64,000 bases of DNA from Cenococcum geophilum 1.58 (GCA_001692895.1 KV748226.1:1180329-1244328); one strand, 5' to 3'; positions 10,231 to 21,684 are shown, counted from the first letter of the stretch. Numbers and translations are program-made. Notes: generated by a model not told the origin, from the letters alone.

Positions 10231-12492
10231 GGTGATGCTCGTGTTCAACTAAATGAGTGAAGGTGCTTAAACCTAACTATATGAAGAAGGAAGAGCAAAG
10301 GCCTTTCACAACCCAGAACACAGACAATTTTCTTTCCTTAGAAGTAACGGAGGTCGTGTAAGGCTGAGAAGAGGAGAGGGTGGTATATTAAGTATGAACA
10401 GACACTTGGGATTGCACACAAGCGGGAATTGATGGCGCAGAGATAGCGGATAATAGACAGGATAGCGGATCGCTTAATTTAGTGCAGGCCAGCCACGAGA
10501 GACGGCGGCTGCAGGATAGTTGTCCGAAACGGGGGCAAACTGACCTAAGGACAGGTAACGCTGGTAAGAAATACGGGAACAGTAAGGATGAAAAGGCTTT
10601 GTTGGGCTCAGAAGATGCCGTCCCGCTCTCTTTATGCGCACTTGTGTAGACGAGGAGCGTTCACGAGCCCCTGCTAGGTTATTAAGGCTTTTTATGGATG
10701 AGCTCTGACTGGGGGGATCAGAGATCAACTACTTAGGACCTAGGTTCTCAGCTTCCTAGTGCTTGAGAGGCAGCGGCGACGGTGCTTCTCTTGGTCCCTG
10801 TTCAATCAAAACATGGAATGACCCTGGTTGGGTCAGTCAATAATCATTGATATGGCATTCCCCAAACAATGGCGCGCATATCATTCCGTTCGCCTCCTGC
10901 AAGACAAATGCAGCTCGTCACAGTTTGCCTCATAATTAAAGTGCGGGAGTTGCAGGCCAGGAACATCTGGGGGTGCCGACAAGCTCGTCTGCGTCACGAA
11001 AATGTAGAGGGGTTCCGTGGTGGCTGGGCCTTGCGGTCGAATAAAGATATCGAACCCAGCCAGGGTAGGACTGAGTTGGAGGTAGAAGCGGGACAAGGCT
11101 ATTTTGCTCTCGCTTGCCGCATCCACTCGCCATGCAAGGAGCGGCATAAAACGGTTCATCTGACAGAACGGCGTGCGAACTGAAACCGCCATTCTTTTCT
11201 CGAAAGTTACGCGTCTGTGAAAATCAATCATGGCGGAAATTTAGTACTTGAAAGTGAGTTGCAGGGGCTCTGCCGCCAATCTTCCCTGATCCGCTCGAGG
11301 ATGCCCAGTAATATGACGTCCTTTCAGTCAGCCACAACGCGACATGGTTGGATGCATCCCTCTCTGCAATTGGCAGAGCCAGCCAGAGCCAGTCACCATG
11401 AGGAAACCCCACAGCGCGAGCTCGCCGAACAGTAGCGCATATTGCTTTTGGTTGCCTGGGTACCGTTGTGCCCAGAATCCCAGAGACGCGGCTTGCGCCT
11501 GGGTGGAAGCGATCGTTAGCTCAATTCCTCCCGAACTGGCCTCTTGCTATGGCACTTGTTGACGAATGAGCTTCTTCGTATAGCGCCTTTTAAGGCAGCC
11601 TGCCAAATGATAGAAAAGCCCCAACCTCGACAATTGATTCTATTTCAGCCAAGAGCCTCGGAACCCCAGCTTTTCCTTGCGCACAGAGTCGATCTTTGTC
11701 GATTACGACAATGCGCAGCATAACCTAACCACAGGACGCTTTGGCAGAACTGCACGTTTAGCTGTCCACCTCTCTCCACACTCCGCTCCGATGTATGCGG
11801 GATTCCGCTTTGCTGGCAGCTTACCAAGAGCACCGCAGGCCAGACCGCTTCCTCCACTTCGTACCCAGCCGCCATGAACGGTGGTCGAGCTGAAGCAATG
11901 GCGAAGGCCACATCCCAAAAAAACTAGCGACCGCCATATCTCTCGGCAGCCCGTTGACTACTCCGCGCGGATCCCTGCCCGTTATCTCACGTTTCGAGAA
12001 AGCTCCGGACGCCCACTAGCCAATTCCGAGAGTGGAGCTCAGGGGCACGGCACACCCGGGGATCAAGCTTCTGCTTCGAGAGATCTCGAATCGCTGAGTG
12101 GAGACGTTGAATGGCTGCCAAACAGCGCCACTCGTCTAAGAAAACGCCTTGGATACTGTGTCATCTCCTCAAAGGGTTTACTCCGCTGTCGCGAATGCTT
12201 TTTGCCGTGTGCCAGCAGATAGGAAGGTGATAGGAAATTTATCTAGAAAAGAGCATCTTCGATCTAAACTTGATCTGGACTCTGTGAACGGGCCGTCAAA
12301 GAAGAGGCGGCCTGGAAAGTTTTACCGCAGTAGAGTCGTCAGCCCGTGTGCTTATCGCAAATTCAGACTTTCGAAAAGCCAATCGAGGTCCGTTGTGCCA
12401 CCGTTTAAACATGACCGCCACTTTCCGTATGCGTCTGTCACGCATAATTATTGTCCCACAGTGGCCATCTTTTCTCGTAATGCGGATGATCA
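10231..12492. other. Long intergenic region
   Basis: About 2.3 kb with moderate GC and no gene I can support. Several 60-120 codon frames lie on both strands (for example 10881-11231 minus, 11881-12222 plus), but none carries a recognisable motif or a start in good context, and they overlap each other. The first few hundred bases are the presumed rax1-like promoter and 5'UTR. Confidence 0.5.
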
Positions 12493-12914
12493 GCGCTAAT
12501 ATCTGTACTACTAACATTCATATTAGAGAAACGCCTGCGGTGCTCTATTCCTTTCTGCCAACTTCTGCCGACTTCTGCCATCTGACAGTCGCGCTAATAT
12601 CTGTACTATTCACATTCATGTTAGAGAGACGCCTGCAGTGCTCCACTCCTTTCTGCTAACTTCTGTCAATTTCTGCTATCTGACGGTCGCGCTAATATCT
12701 GCACTATTCACATTCATGTCAGAGCGACGCCTGCAGTGCACTATTCCTTTCTGCTAACTTCTGCCAACTTCTGCCATCTGACGGTCGCGCTAATATCTGC
12801 ATTATTCACATTCATGTCAGAGCGACGCCTGCAGTGCACTATTCCTCTCTGCTAACTTCTGCCAACTTCTGCCATCTGACAGTCGCGCTGATATCTGCAC
12901 CATTAACATTCATC
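12493..12914. repeat. 98-bp tandem repeat, four full copies plus a partial
   Basis: Units begin GCGCTAATATCTG at 12493, 12591, 12689, 12787 and 12885 (partial), exactly 98 bp apart. Each holds the GC-rich core GACGCCTGCAGTGC and ends in CTTCTGCCAACTTCTGCC, which on the other strand is a GGCAGAAGTTGGCAGAAG array. Copies 3 and 4 are almost identical, copy 1 is the most divergent. The array ends two bases before the stop codon of the large NTPase gene, so it occupies that gene's 3'UTR position. Confidence 0.92.
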
Positions 12915-12916
12915 GC

Positions 12917-15900
12917 CTATGTCTGCCTCCTTGAAGCATCCCTTCCTTTGCTTTCCGTTCTCCTGCTCACAGTTCGTGGACTTCTCCTTACTGTGTTAAC
13001 CGTTCCCCTGCTCCCAGTTTGTCGACTTCTTCCTGTGCTACCCGTTCCCCTGCTCCCAGCTCCTCGGCTTCCTCTTCCTCTAGGTCCTCTCTCTGGACCC
13101 TGCTCCGGTATATCCTGTTCTTCAGTATCCTCTTCCTCTGCATTCTGCCCCAATGCATCTGGTTGTTCTACGTCCCGTTCTTCTTCAGGTTCCAATTCTT
13201 TGTAAAACTCTTCCTCTGCATTCTGCTCCAATGCATCCGGTTGTCCTACGTCCCGTTCTTCTTCTTCAGGTTCAAATTCTTTGATTTTTGGGTAATACTC
13301 TTCCCAACTGTTACAATAATCACCTCTAATATTGCGGTGGCAGAACTTGTCATGCTCATCACGAACACCACGAGGGTCGCGTGTTTGCAGGACTTGCTGG
13401 AGTAAGGCTCTCGTGGCGTCTTCCAACTCATGACCTCGGAGACAACCGTAAGTGTCCACACCTGCACCCTCTGCATGTATGCCAAAGAGGTACTGCTTAG
13501 AACCCTTCTTAGGCAGACCCTGCACATCAACTCTAGGTTTTCCTTTTATCCCTAGATCCACAAGAATACAAAGAATTGGATCGTTTGTATGAGAGAACAA
13601 CTTGTACATATAGTTTCCTAATGAAAGCTGGGAAGCTGCAACTTGATTTTTAACCGATATGACTACTGCAGAAGCGCGTGCAGGGTCAAACCCCTCCCCT
13701 ACGTTGCCGAAATAAATGGGAATGAGAATATCAAAATCAGGATCGATGGATTCAAGTTGGAGGGCTTGCTGCTGCCGTAGCAATAGATGTAAGACGTCAG
13801 ACATGTTTTCGTCTCGTAGGTGTACGTCCGAATTTACGAAGTGCGTAAAGTTCATGCTGCCTTTCTCGAAAACGTTGGAGAATGTCGCGGTTTCTGAACT
13901 TTCCGAAGACCGAGTGTTTGGTATTTGTGGTTTGAACTCCTTGATTTCCTGAAACCGCTCATTACCAAAGAGAGATTGGAGAAAGTCGTTGACCGAGAAC
14001 GTTTCTGCATATGGGAATGAAACGTTTGTGGTTTTAAGTCCTCTGAGGTGAAAGTCGCGTGCAAGGATACATAACAAGCGCGCAAATAGCTCTCCCTTCA
14101 GACCTTTTTCAACTAAACCCCTGCTGAGTAGATGTTTTGCTAGTGTGTTAATGCTCGAACTCCAATTTTGGTCTTTGCAGAGCAGCTCGGCAACTGCCTC
14201 AGCAATAATAGGTTCCGACGGTGTTACTGTTTCCATGCGTTGAAGAGACCTTCGACTCTGGTGGCCAGTCTTGCTCAGCTCGAATTTGACCGATTTCCCA
14301 CCATTACTGGAATTAGACTGTTGCTCGCCTGAATCAATCTTCTCCTTAAGACCCGAATCACTCCTATCCATATCTTTAGCTGTACTGCGACCCGCATAAT
14401 CGCCGCTCGAATCCTTGCCCTTCCCAGTAGTGTCGATGCTGATGACAATCCGTAAGTAGGAATTAACAGCCTCATGTGCTAAAGCTATTGCCTCTGCCTC
14501 TTCCATACAAACATCGAGACATAGCCTGGAAGCGAGAGCCGCAAAAACATGGTTTTTGTTCCCAACATCATATTCAGTATTGTGAATTAACTTCGCCAAA
14601 GCGAAGCGGCGGAGAATGAGTGGAGCCACGTTGCAATATGCCCGCCACAGGGGTCTACCGAACATTGTCATATGTTCGACAGTCGCGAACTGCGACATGG
14701 GCTTTTTCCGTTCCTTGCTCAACCCTTCTTCGGTGGTTACAGCCTCCTCGGCAGCTACATCGAGCTGAAGACCCAGGAAAGGTTCGAGTGTACTTAACTC
14801 TCCAACGCGCATTCGGGCAGAGCGATCTATATCCCTCGGCGGCAAGAGCGATCCTGTAGTGGACTGCGTAGAAAGTAGAAAGCTCCAGATAGGAAAATCC
14901 TTGAGAAGGCCTAGCACCCTGCGCAAAGCATAAAATGGATCCCCATTTCTCCCTTGGTCGGTACTAACCCAGAGGTTTGCCGCCTCGTCGAACACAAATA
15001 ACAGTAACGGTTTAGCAGCCTTTGTCGCTGCCTGGCTTTCATCACTGAAGATGAAGGTTGTTGCGCTGGCCTCGGTGTCTCCGGACACTTGATACCGCTC
15101 GTTAAGACGGTCGGTGAGCTCACGGGCTGGCTGTATTAGGTGATTGTGGACGAGTTTATGGTTAGCCATCGTAACAGAATCCCTATGATCGTTCGTCCAG
15201 GTGGAATCATTGATGAGCTTCTGATAAAGCTCGTTTGCAGCTTCGACTGCATCTTTGATAAACATGGTCCGAAATGCGGATCGCAATTCAGTCTGCGAAG
15301 TTGATTCGGTGCTCTTCGGATCTATTGGAGCCATCTCGTCGTGGAATGTTTTTGCCATCTCCTTCATTTGATCGGATTGTGTCCCTCGACCGTACCATTC
15401 TGTCACTGGAATGTAAACTGTTAGCCTATCACAGCAATTATTATTTCTTATCACTGGGAACTCATTACATTGGGTCAGAGTGCCGCTGAGTAAAGCTACA
15501 GCACTAGCAGTGAGCTCTTTATAACAAGTTGAGCGAGTGAGAAAGTTGGTGATTTCGTGATCACCAGGAGGCCATGTGGTGTCATCGCTACGATGCCGCA
15601 AAGCAAAGGAAATGGTTAGGAACTCCTTGCCCAACTCATCAACAAGTCGTGATTTGCCGGTGCCACTACTTTGGATGATTGTTATCGATTTTGCATAGAA
15701 CTTATCCTTTTCAAATGCCTCTTCTTCATTCAGAAGTAATTCTCTCAGAAGATTAATAGCGCGTCCGTGGAACGGCCTTTTCCAGTCTCCAGACAGTGCA
15801 GCGAGTATTTTATCCTTCTTGAGTTTAGTCGGGGGAGAGTCTAGAAGATGTCAATTAGCTGATCTCGGAATACACGGCTGGCAGTCGAAAGCTTACCGTC

Positions 15901-16149
15901 AGAACCGGAAGTCCCTTTCTTCGTAGGTGTAACTGGTCCTTTGTGTTTCGCTAACAGAGATTGAAGTTCCCCCTCTAATTTCATTCGCGCTTCCCGTTCC
16001 TTCTTAAGCGCTTCCTTTGTTTCCCGGAGCTCTTCCTCGGCCGACTTGTGTTTAAGATCCGTTGGCTCAAACTCTTGGTCCAGACGGTCCGCTTGTCGGC
16101 GGCCAGCCCGATCTTTCTCAAGCATTTCGAAGTCTTCCTCCGACGCCAT
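12917..16149 (-). CDS. Coiled-coil, P-loop NTPase and possible nuclease-like protein
   Basis: Exons 16149-15897 and 15840-12917 with a 56-nt intron (GTAAGC...TCTAG); 1058 residues. Residues 30-70 are charged and coiled-coil-like. Walker A is QSSGTGKS at 141-148, with Gln where the first Gly of the P-loop is usual, as in a large fungal family of unknown function. Walker B is LLFVFDEA ending at D369-E370; STQST near 400 could be a sensor and FGRPLW lies near 465. Near residues 785-815, DPDFDILIPIYF then AVVISVKNQ resembles the D...(I/V)xVK core of PD-(D/E)xK nucleases; this is inference. The tail holds two copies of a 22-residue acidic repeat (ERDVxQPDALxQNAEEE) and an RG/SRGT-rich end. The frame continues well upstream of the internal TTG at 15634, so the protein starts at the ATG at 16149. 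Known relatives are uncharacterised; the layout recalls NTPase-nuclease effectors of the Crinkler type. Confidence 0.78.
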
Positions 16150-16784
16150 AGCTGCTGGTTAATTCAGATTCGTGGACCGCTGGAAAATTCTACTGGTCGA
16201 GAGCTTGACGTGGTAAGCAGTCACGAGAAAGATTTCGTTTAGCGAAGCGCGACGTGATTAAGCTAGCCTGAATTAGCATAGCATCGCGGGGGTTATTGCG
16301 GACACCATCGCTAACCCCAACACGATTTATCTTGAACGAATACGATGGCAACTTGCGGAGACTTCTGACGCGGAAAGGCAGAAAATGGTAGGATGGAATA
16401 TCCAACAACTCGCTATGGAAAGTGGGCGTGTGTGTGTGTGAGAAAGTTGAACTTCTTGATGCTAAAACCGCGTAGCTTTCGTGATTTAATGTTTGTGGAT
16501 CTTTATGGTGCTAGACCCACCAAAACTTTGGATTTTTGAAATACCCCCAATAACTTTTTAAAATACAACTCTATATTATATAAATGAGGCTATATTTTAA
16601 AGATTTAGTTCTAAGCTCTAAAATAAGACGCTATTTGTAACGATTGGGACCCGGAAAGGAGCCAAGGGCCTTGGATGCTCCTGCGGCAAGATCCAACACA
16701 CTTTCTGCCACTTTCTAACAGCTATGCAGAAGATGGCAGAACTTGTCTCAGCATGCCCAGACTAAGAAACCTTACCTCAGCAAG
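16150..16784. other. Promoter side of NTPase gene and start of repeat block
   Basis: Holds the presumed promoter of the NTPase gene, a short GT run at 16429-16440 and, from about 16500, AT-rich sequence with TTTAAA/TATA words. Scattered GGCAGAA-type words (16725-16745) recall the 98-bp repeat. No gene seen. Confidence 0.5.
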
Positions 16785-16848
16785 CTCAGACCACATATTC
16801 GGAATAATTTTATATCCGCTCCACGTAAAATCGAAAATGTGGTCTGAG
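16785..16848. repeat. Hairpin 1 (inverted repeat)
   Basis: CTCAGACCACATATTCG at the left and CGAAAATGTGGTCTGAG at the right are reverse complements but for one base, separated by 30 bp. It lies directly before a second, longer hairpin. Confidence 0.85.
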
Positions 16849-16854
16849 GGACAC

Positions 16855-16940
16855 GAGAAATAAGCAAATTTTCCAAGGAAAATTCCAAATTGCGGACTTT
16901 CAGCCCGCGATTTGGTCCTTGGAAAATTTACATATTTCTC
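16855..16940. repeat. Hairpin 2, 86-bp near-palindrome
   Basis: Outer arms GAGAAATAAGCAAATTTTCC at the left against GGAAAATTTACATATTTCTC at the right; inner arms CCAAATTGCGG and CCCGCGATTTGG with a short ACTTTCAG loop. Almost the whole segment folds on itself. It could be a foldback or MITE remnant. Confidence 0.85.
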
Positions 16941-16973
16941 GCGCCTACGGTGGGCTTTTACCTTTTTAAACTA

Positions 16974-18240
16974 AGTTTAACTGCCCTCTACTGCCTATTA
17001 CTGCCCTCTACTGCCTACTACTGCTCTACTACTGCCCTGCTACTGCCCTGCTACTGCCCTACTACTGCCGCACTACTACCGTACTACTACCGTACTACTA
17101 TAGAATTTATACAGCTACCTCGTGGTAGTAACGTAAGGCTGCATTTATGTGATAATCGCGTGATATGGATTCACATAATTGATTACGTGACGTATATTAA
17201 CAATAGCTATTCACGTCGTTGTCATCGTCGTCTTCTTCCTCAAGCAACAGCACCACCATCACCACTACCACCACTACTGCTGCTGCTAGATCGTCTGCTC
17301 CTGCTCCTGCTCCTCCTCCACCACCACCACCACCACCACCACCATTACCACCGCCGCCGCCGCTGCCGCCGCCATGTCCGCGCCCGGCCGCCGCCACTCC
17401 TCTGTGCCCCCCCCCCCCGCGTAGGGCTGCGCCGCCTCTGCGTGGGACTTCGGTCCCAGTAGATAAGCGTGCTGGTGAGCATTAGCACCGTTAAGAGAAC
17501 TGCAAGAATATACTGACCTATAAATAGCTGCTACGGCTCCTGCTGCGATTAGGCCCCTCCCTACTGCCTCCCCCCTCCCCGCTGCCTCCCCCGTCGCCGC
17601 CACTGCTACTGCCAGCGCTGCTCTTGTAGTGCCCGGCTCAGCTGGCTTCATGGCCATTAATTAGCCCGCCGCCGCCCTCCCCCCTTAAAATCCTCCCCCT
17701 GCCGCGCTCGCCGCTACCGCCGAAGCCGCCGCCGCCAATACGGCCATAATGTGGGCGCTACGTCCCCTGCCGCGTGTCTAAGGTGTGTCTCTGCGGTGGG
17801 TTCCTGGCCCGGGTAGAGCTCCTAGGGTCTACTAGGGGGTCCGCCTAAAGGCCAGGGCCCCAAATGCGGAGGCAGCCCTAGCGTAAAGCCGGAGTACGGT
17901 AGCCCCGCAGCCGTATACGTCGTGTGTATGGGGCGGTGGCCTATTTACGGAGTGTGTGCTAGTCGCAGGCTAGCTGCGTAGTAGCTATGCTAACTGCTAT
18001 TATGGCAGCAAAGGGGCGCGCTGCTCCTTCTAGGCCTGTAAGTTAGGAACGTAAGTTGTAAAAGGTATAACTAATAGAGATAATAGCGCCTGCTGCTGCC
18101 GCAGCCCCCACTACAGCCCGCTCCCGCTCCCGCTCCCGCTCCTACTTACGCGCCCCTACACCTCCCGCTACCGCCACCAATAATAACGACAACGACGACG
18201 ATAATAACGACGATGATAATAATAAGGAGGAAGAGAAGGC
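16974..18240. repeat. Low-complexity, triplet-repeat and GC-rich tract
   Basis: CTACTGCC-type repeats (16979-17103), then mixed triplets CAC/CTG/CCG/GCC (17216-17400) ending in a C10 homopolymer near 17408, then CCGCC/CTGCC-rich DNA to 17760, and (CCCGCT)n and (AAC/GAC/GAT)n runs at 18118-18222. Long frames here (16890-17462 plus; 17286-17657 minus) are only translated repeats such as poly-His, poly-Ser or poly-Gly and are not called genes. Confidence 0.8.
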
Positions 18241-18550
18241 CCCGCCTACCCGCGTCCGCCCCTATCTTAGGCGGCGTGGGTAGATTACGGGGCTACTCCA
18301 CTATTTGGTGGCTGTGCTTAAGGAGAAGTTAGAGGATAAGAATAAGGAATAGGATAGGGGGAATAAAGGGGGGGTTTACTAGGCCCTACGGGGCACTTAA
18401 AAAAGTTTTACTAACCCTATAGGGCAGTTATAGAAGTAGTTATATAATAAAATAATATACCTTATTATAAAAGTAAAACTTCTAGATAGATAATATTATC
18501 TATTTCTATTTAATTTAGGGGAAGCAATACTAAAATACTATTTATAGTAG
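18241..18550. other. RIP-altered remnant, possibly coding once
   Basis: A plus-strand frame gives arginine- and lysine-rich text (TRVRPYLRRRG, LVAVLKEKLEDKNKE) before stops accumulate. It may be the end of a decayed element gene. Not identified. Confidence 0.3.
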
Positions 18551-18555
18551 TAACC

Positions 18556-18914
18556 TGTCACGGAGTGAGTACAAGCGACGATAATATATAACGAAGTAGA
18601 TATTATTAAGCTACGTACATAAACTGTTTAATAAAGTCAAGACGTTGTATAAGGAAAGAAGGTAAGAAAACGGGAAGAAAGGGTATATATTGTTAGCTTG
18701 GTTGCTTAGTCAATACGTGCACGGAGCAGAATAAGATTCGCGCAGTGGTCCTGGCAGAACTTGATAGGATTTAGTAGGACTTGACGGAATATGGCAGAAT
18801 ATGGCAGATTGCCGTTAGATTACCGCAAATTGCCGTCTTATAGTCAGTCTCTGGTTGCTAAGTTGGTGGAAATAGATGGATGTGTATAAGGTGTTATGGG
18901 GGAGTCCTGTAATA
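18556..18914 (+). mobile_element. Solo LTR with exact 5-bp target duplication
   Basis: Begins TGTCACGGAGTGAG and ends GTCCTGTAATA, which is TG...CA once C-to-T and G-to-A change is allowed (the start and end would be inverted TGTCA/TGACA). It is flanked by TAACC at 18551-18555 and TAACC at 18915-18919. Its interior has GGCAGAATATGGCAGA-type words. No partner LTR or coding part lies next to it, so recombination between two LTRs is the simplest origin. Confidence 0.8.
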
Positions 18915-18919
18915 TAACC

Positions 18920-19879
18920 TAAGATAGGGCAATATAGAGCTAACTATAGGTAAAAACCGGCATCTGTAAATTAACGCCTATAAAGTTAAAGGACTAACCC
19001 TATAACTTATTTACGGTTGTAGTAAAGTATAGCCGAATTAGAAACTGCCTTCTACTAATAATAAATGACAGTTCTCCCTTTATAGAGGTAAGCTTAATAT
19101 AAGGGATTAGCCGTAGCTGCCTATAAAAGCTACTACTAAGTATTTAAGCTTTAATACAGCAGCGGCCTAGACGCGTAATAACTATATAGGTACCGTTATA
19201 CAGGCCTTCCTTAGGGTAGAGGTTCTATAAAAGGATTATAGCCGTACCTACTTTTAGGGAAAGCTTTAATGGAGGTAGGCTATTAGGGTTAAATATCTAT
19301 AACAGCTCTGCTAGCAGCAGTTTTATATAATTTTCTTCTCTATTTTACTTTACGGAGTCTATAAAATAAAAGGTACTTAGGGAGCTATAAAGCCGCGTAA
19401 GGATAGCCTCGTTAATCTTAGCTATAGTATTATTATAAATAGTTAGGATAGCGTAATTATAGAAGGTATTAGAAGTAGTATATACCTAAGTAAGTAGTTA
19501 TAAAGGGTATATATACCAATAAAAGGGTTTCTAGAACTCGAATAGGGCTATACTAGATAGGGCTAGATTATAAAATAAGCCTTATACCTAAGCTATAAAC
19601 TACTAATTTATCTTACCTTAGCGAATATATATATTTAACTGTAGGGACAGTATATAGAAGGTAGACTAAAGGAACGACCGCTATAGGTTATTACGGCACT
19701 GGCAGAAAATGGCAGAACTTGGCAGAACTTTGCAGTCCTCCATACTGGCAAGTTGCTATAGATTGCCGTATATTGTGGTTACGTGACGCGAAGATCTTAT
19801 AAAATATCGAGTGGCGCTGCTCTTCTTCTCCTTTCCTTTCCCTAGCTTTAGATCCTCGTTTATAGACAATCCAATCGTA
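18920..19879. other. RIP-altered sequence, unidentified
   Basis: Mostly TpA-rich text with stops in all frames. A patch at 19690-19800 keeps CpA/TpG and has a GGCAGAA array (TGGCAGAACTTGGCAGAACT) and TTGCCGT words like those in the solo LTR, so a second short LTR-like insert may lie here. I could not define its ends. Confidence 0.4.
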
Positions 19880-20330
19880 TAGGCTTGCGCGTCCCTTATA
19901 CCGTACTCGTGCCTTAATTGACTAAGTCGCTAATATAGGTAAGCACTTATAATAGCTACGTAGTTCCCCTATAGAACGATAGGTAGTATCTAAGTAAAGT
20001 TACTACCTAAGATAGTAGGGAGTCCGCTAAAGGTAGAGTCGTTAAAACGAATATCCATAAGTATATAGTATACGGCTTTAAAGTAGTAGTGGTACTATAT
20101 TAGCACCTTATCCTAAATAAGTAAAAAAGGACGGTATAGAAGCTTAGCAAGATTTAACCTTTTAGAGATATTATAAGTAGACTCTTAATATAGATTAATA
20201 GGTATTTAAAAATAGGAGTAGGTAGTACGGCCGCTAGGTAATAAAAGGGCCGTAATATTAAAAGAAGCTATATAAAGAACAATCTTATTATATAAGTAGT
20301 AGTAGTAATAAAGGCAGCGATAAAGAAACG
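19880..20330 (-). pseudogene. PIF1-like helicase relic (Helitron-type)
   Basis: The minus strand reads DKVLI, then FKAVYYILMDIRFNDSTF, then GLPTILGSNFTQ-like text with one stop, then ILPIVL and YVAIISAYLY. This is the conserved PIF1 block (WDE.PM...R...DIR....FGG.P..LGGDF.QILPVV..G.R...V.A.L). Such helicases are found as the RepHel of Helitrons and as captured fragments in fungi. Walker A and the Rep part are not recognisable, and homology fades into short GGCAGAA repeats at 19740. Confidence 0.65.
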
Positions 20331-20949
20331 TTTTACTAGTACTTATAGGGCCCTAGAGAAAGAAGCGAGCTATTTATAAATCTGTATTTATAGCGGTAAT
20401 AATAGTATTAAAGCACGCTGCCTAATCCGTATTTAGCTACTAGCGTAGCTTAGTAAACTAGCGTTCTTCTACTATATAGTTATATTATAATATCTCCGCT
20501 ATAAGAAGCAGGTTACTTCCCTCTATAATAACGCCCTACTAGTGCTGGAACTAGGGTAGGCTATAGTCTATAAGTGTCTTTTACTAATTTATAAGTATTT
20601 AATAAATAAGGTATAGGCTATAATTAAAATAGGTGTTATTATCCTCGGTAACTATAGGAGGAGTATTAGGTTAGTAGGCTAAAAAGTAAGGCAGATTATT
20701 ATAAATAGACTATTTAAAGCGGTCCTATAAAGTAACTAGCTCCACAATAGGGCTATAAAGTAAAGCGGTTATAAATAAGGAGCGTAGCTAGGCGCTAATA
20801 GTAAAAACGGCGGCCTTTATTAAGTAATTAATCTATTTATAATTATCCTTTAGTAGCCTTTGTCAGGAAAAAATTTACCAGCATTTTTATAGCATTTGGC
20901 AGAATTTAGCGGCTAAATACGTATTCCGCGCACTATAATATATAGCGTA
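20331..20949. other. RIP-altered sequence beside PIF1 relic
   Basis: Probably the N-terminal continuation of the helicase on the minus strand, too altered to read. At 20863-20900 it holds TCAGGAAAAAATTTACCAGC followed by GGCAGAATTTAGC, a sequence that recurs at 22445, 22617 and 23085. Confidence 0.4.
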
Positions 20950-21065
20950 TAATATTAACTAAGGTGCGGTATACTACTGTATTTAATAATACAGTACGGC
21001 ATACTACTATATTTAATAATATAGTGCGGTATACTACTATATACTGCTATATTTAATAATACAGT
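20950..21065. repeat. Short AT-rich tandem repeat
   Basis: Three imperfect copies of GCGGTATACTACTGTATTT followed by AATAATACAGTA, each partly palindromic. Confidence 0.75.
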
Positions 21066-21103
21066 ACAGCTAATTACGCATTTTATACTTAATGCGCAAT
21101 TAA

Positions 21104-21211
21104 TATATAATGCCCTCCTCGCGTATTCTGTATATAATGCCCTCCTTACACATTCTATATATAATGCCCTCCTTATACATTCTATATATAATACCCTCCT
21201 TATATATTTAC
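21104..21211. repeat. 27-bp tandem repeat, four copies
   Basis: Units start TATATAATGCCCTCCT at 21104, 21131, 21158 and 21185, each ending in CATTCTA-like text. Confidence 0.9.
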
Positions 21212-21288
21212 TTTTCCTATATAATTAGTATAAAATAAAATATATTATTTTAGATAATTTAATATAATATAGTAACGGTTCTCTTTTA

Positions 21289-21612
21289 CCTGCTTACCTA
21301 CTAACCTACTTACTTATTTACCTACCTATCTACCTATCTACCTACCTACCTACCTACCTACCTACCTACCTACCTATCTACCTACCTATCTACCTACCTA
21401 TCTACCTACCTACCTACCTACTTACCTACCTACCTACCTACCTACCTACTTACCTATCTATCTACCTACCTACCTACCTACCTACCTACCTACCTACCTA
21501 CCTACCTACCTACCTACCTACCTACCTACTTGCCTACCTACCTATCTATCTATCTATCTATCCGTTTATACCTACCTATTTATACCTACCTATCTATACC
21601 TACCTATCTATA
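21289..21612. repeat. (CCTA)n microsatellite of about 320 bp
   Basis: Nearly pure CCTA/CTTA/CTAT tetranucleotides. Its length makes it a likely assembly weak point and length polymorphism. It is not the TTAGGG telomere repeat. Confidence 0.95.
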
Positions 21613-21684
21613 TTACCTTAATTCGATTAATTAATTTAATTGTTTATTATATTCGCTGGCTAGTTATTTAAACGGTTATTATAT

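Noticed and set aside
10869..12499. Several 60-120 codon frames on both strands
   Set aside because: Overlapping, no motifs, no splice pattern that would join them into a protein.
15634..15634. Start of the large NTPase protein at this position
   Set aside because: The codon is TTG inside the P-loop region; the frame continues upstream through Walker A to a 56-nt intron and an ATG at 16149.
16890..17657. Frames of 123 and 190 codons with poly-Ser, poly-His, poly-Pro or poly-Gly
   Set aside because: Translations of triplet repeats on both strands.
21289..21612. Possible telomere or centromere repeat
   Set aside because: The unit is CCTA without the TTAGGG hexamer, with single-base drift; an ordinary microsatellite.
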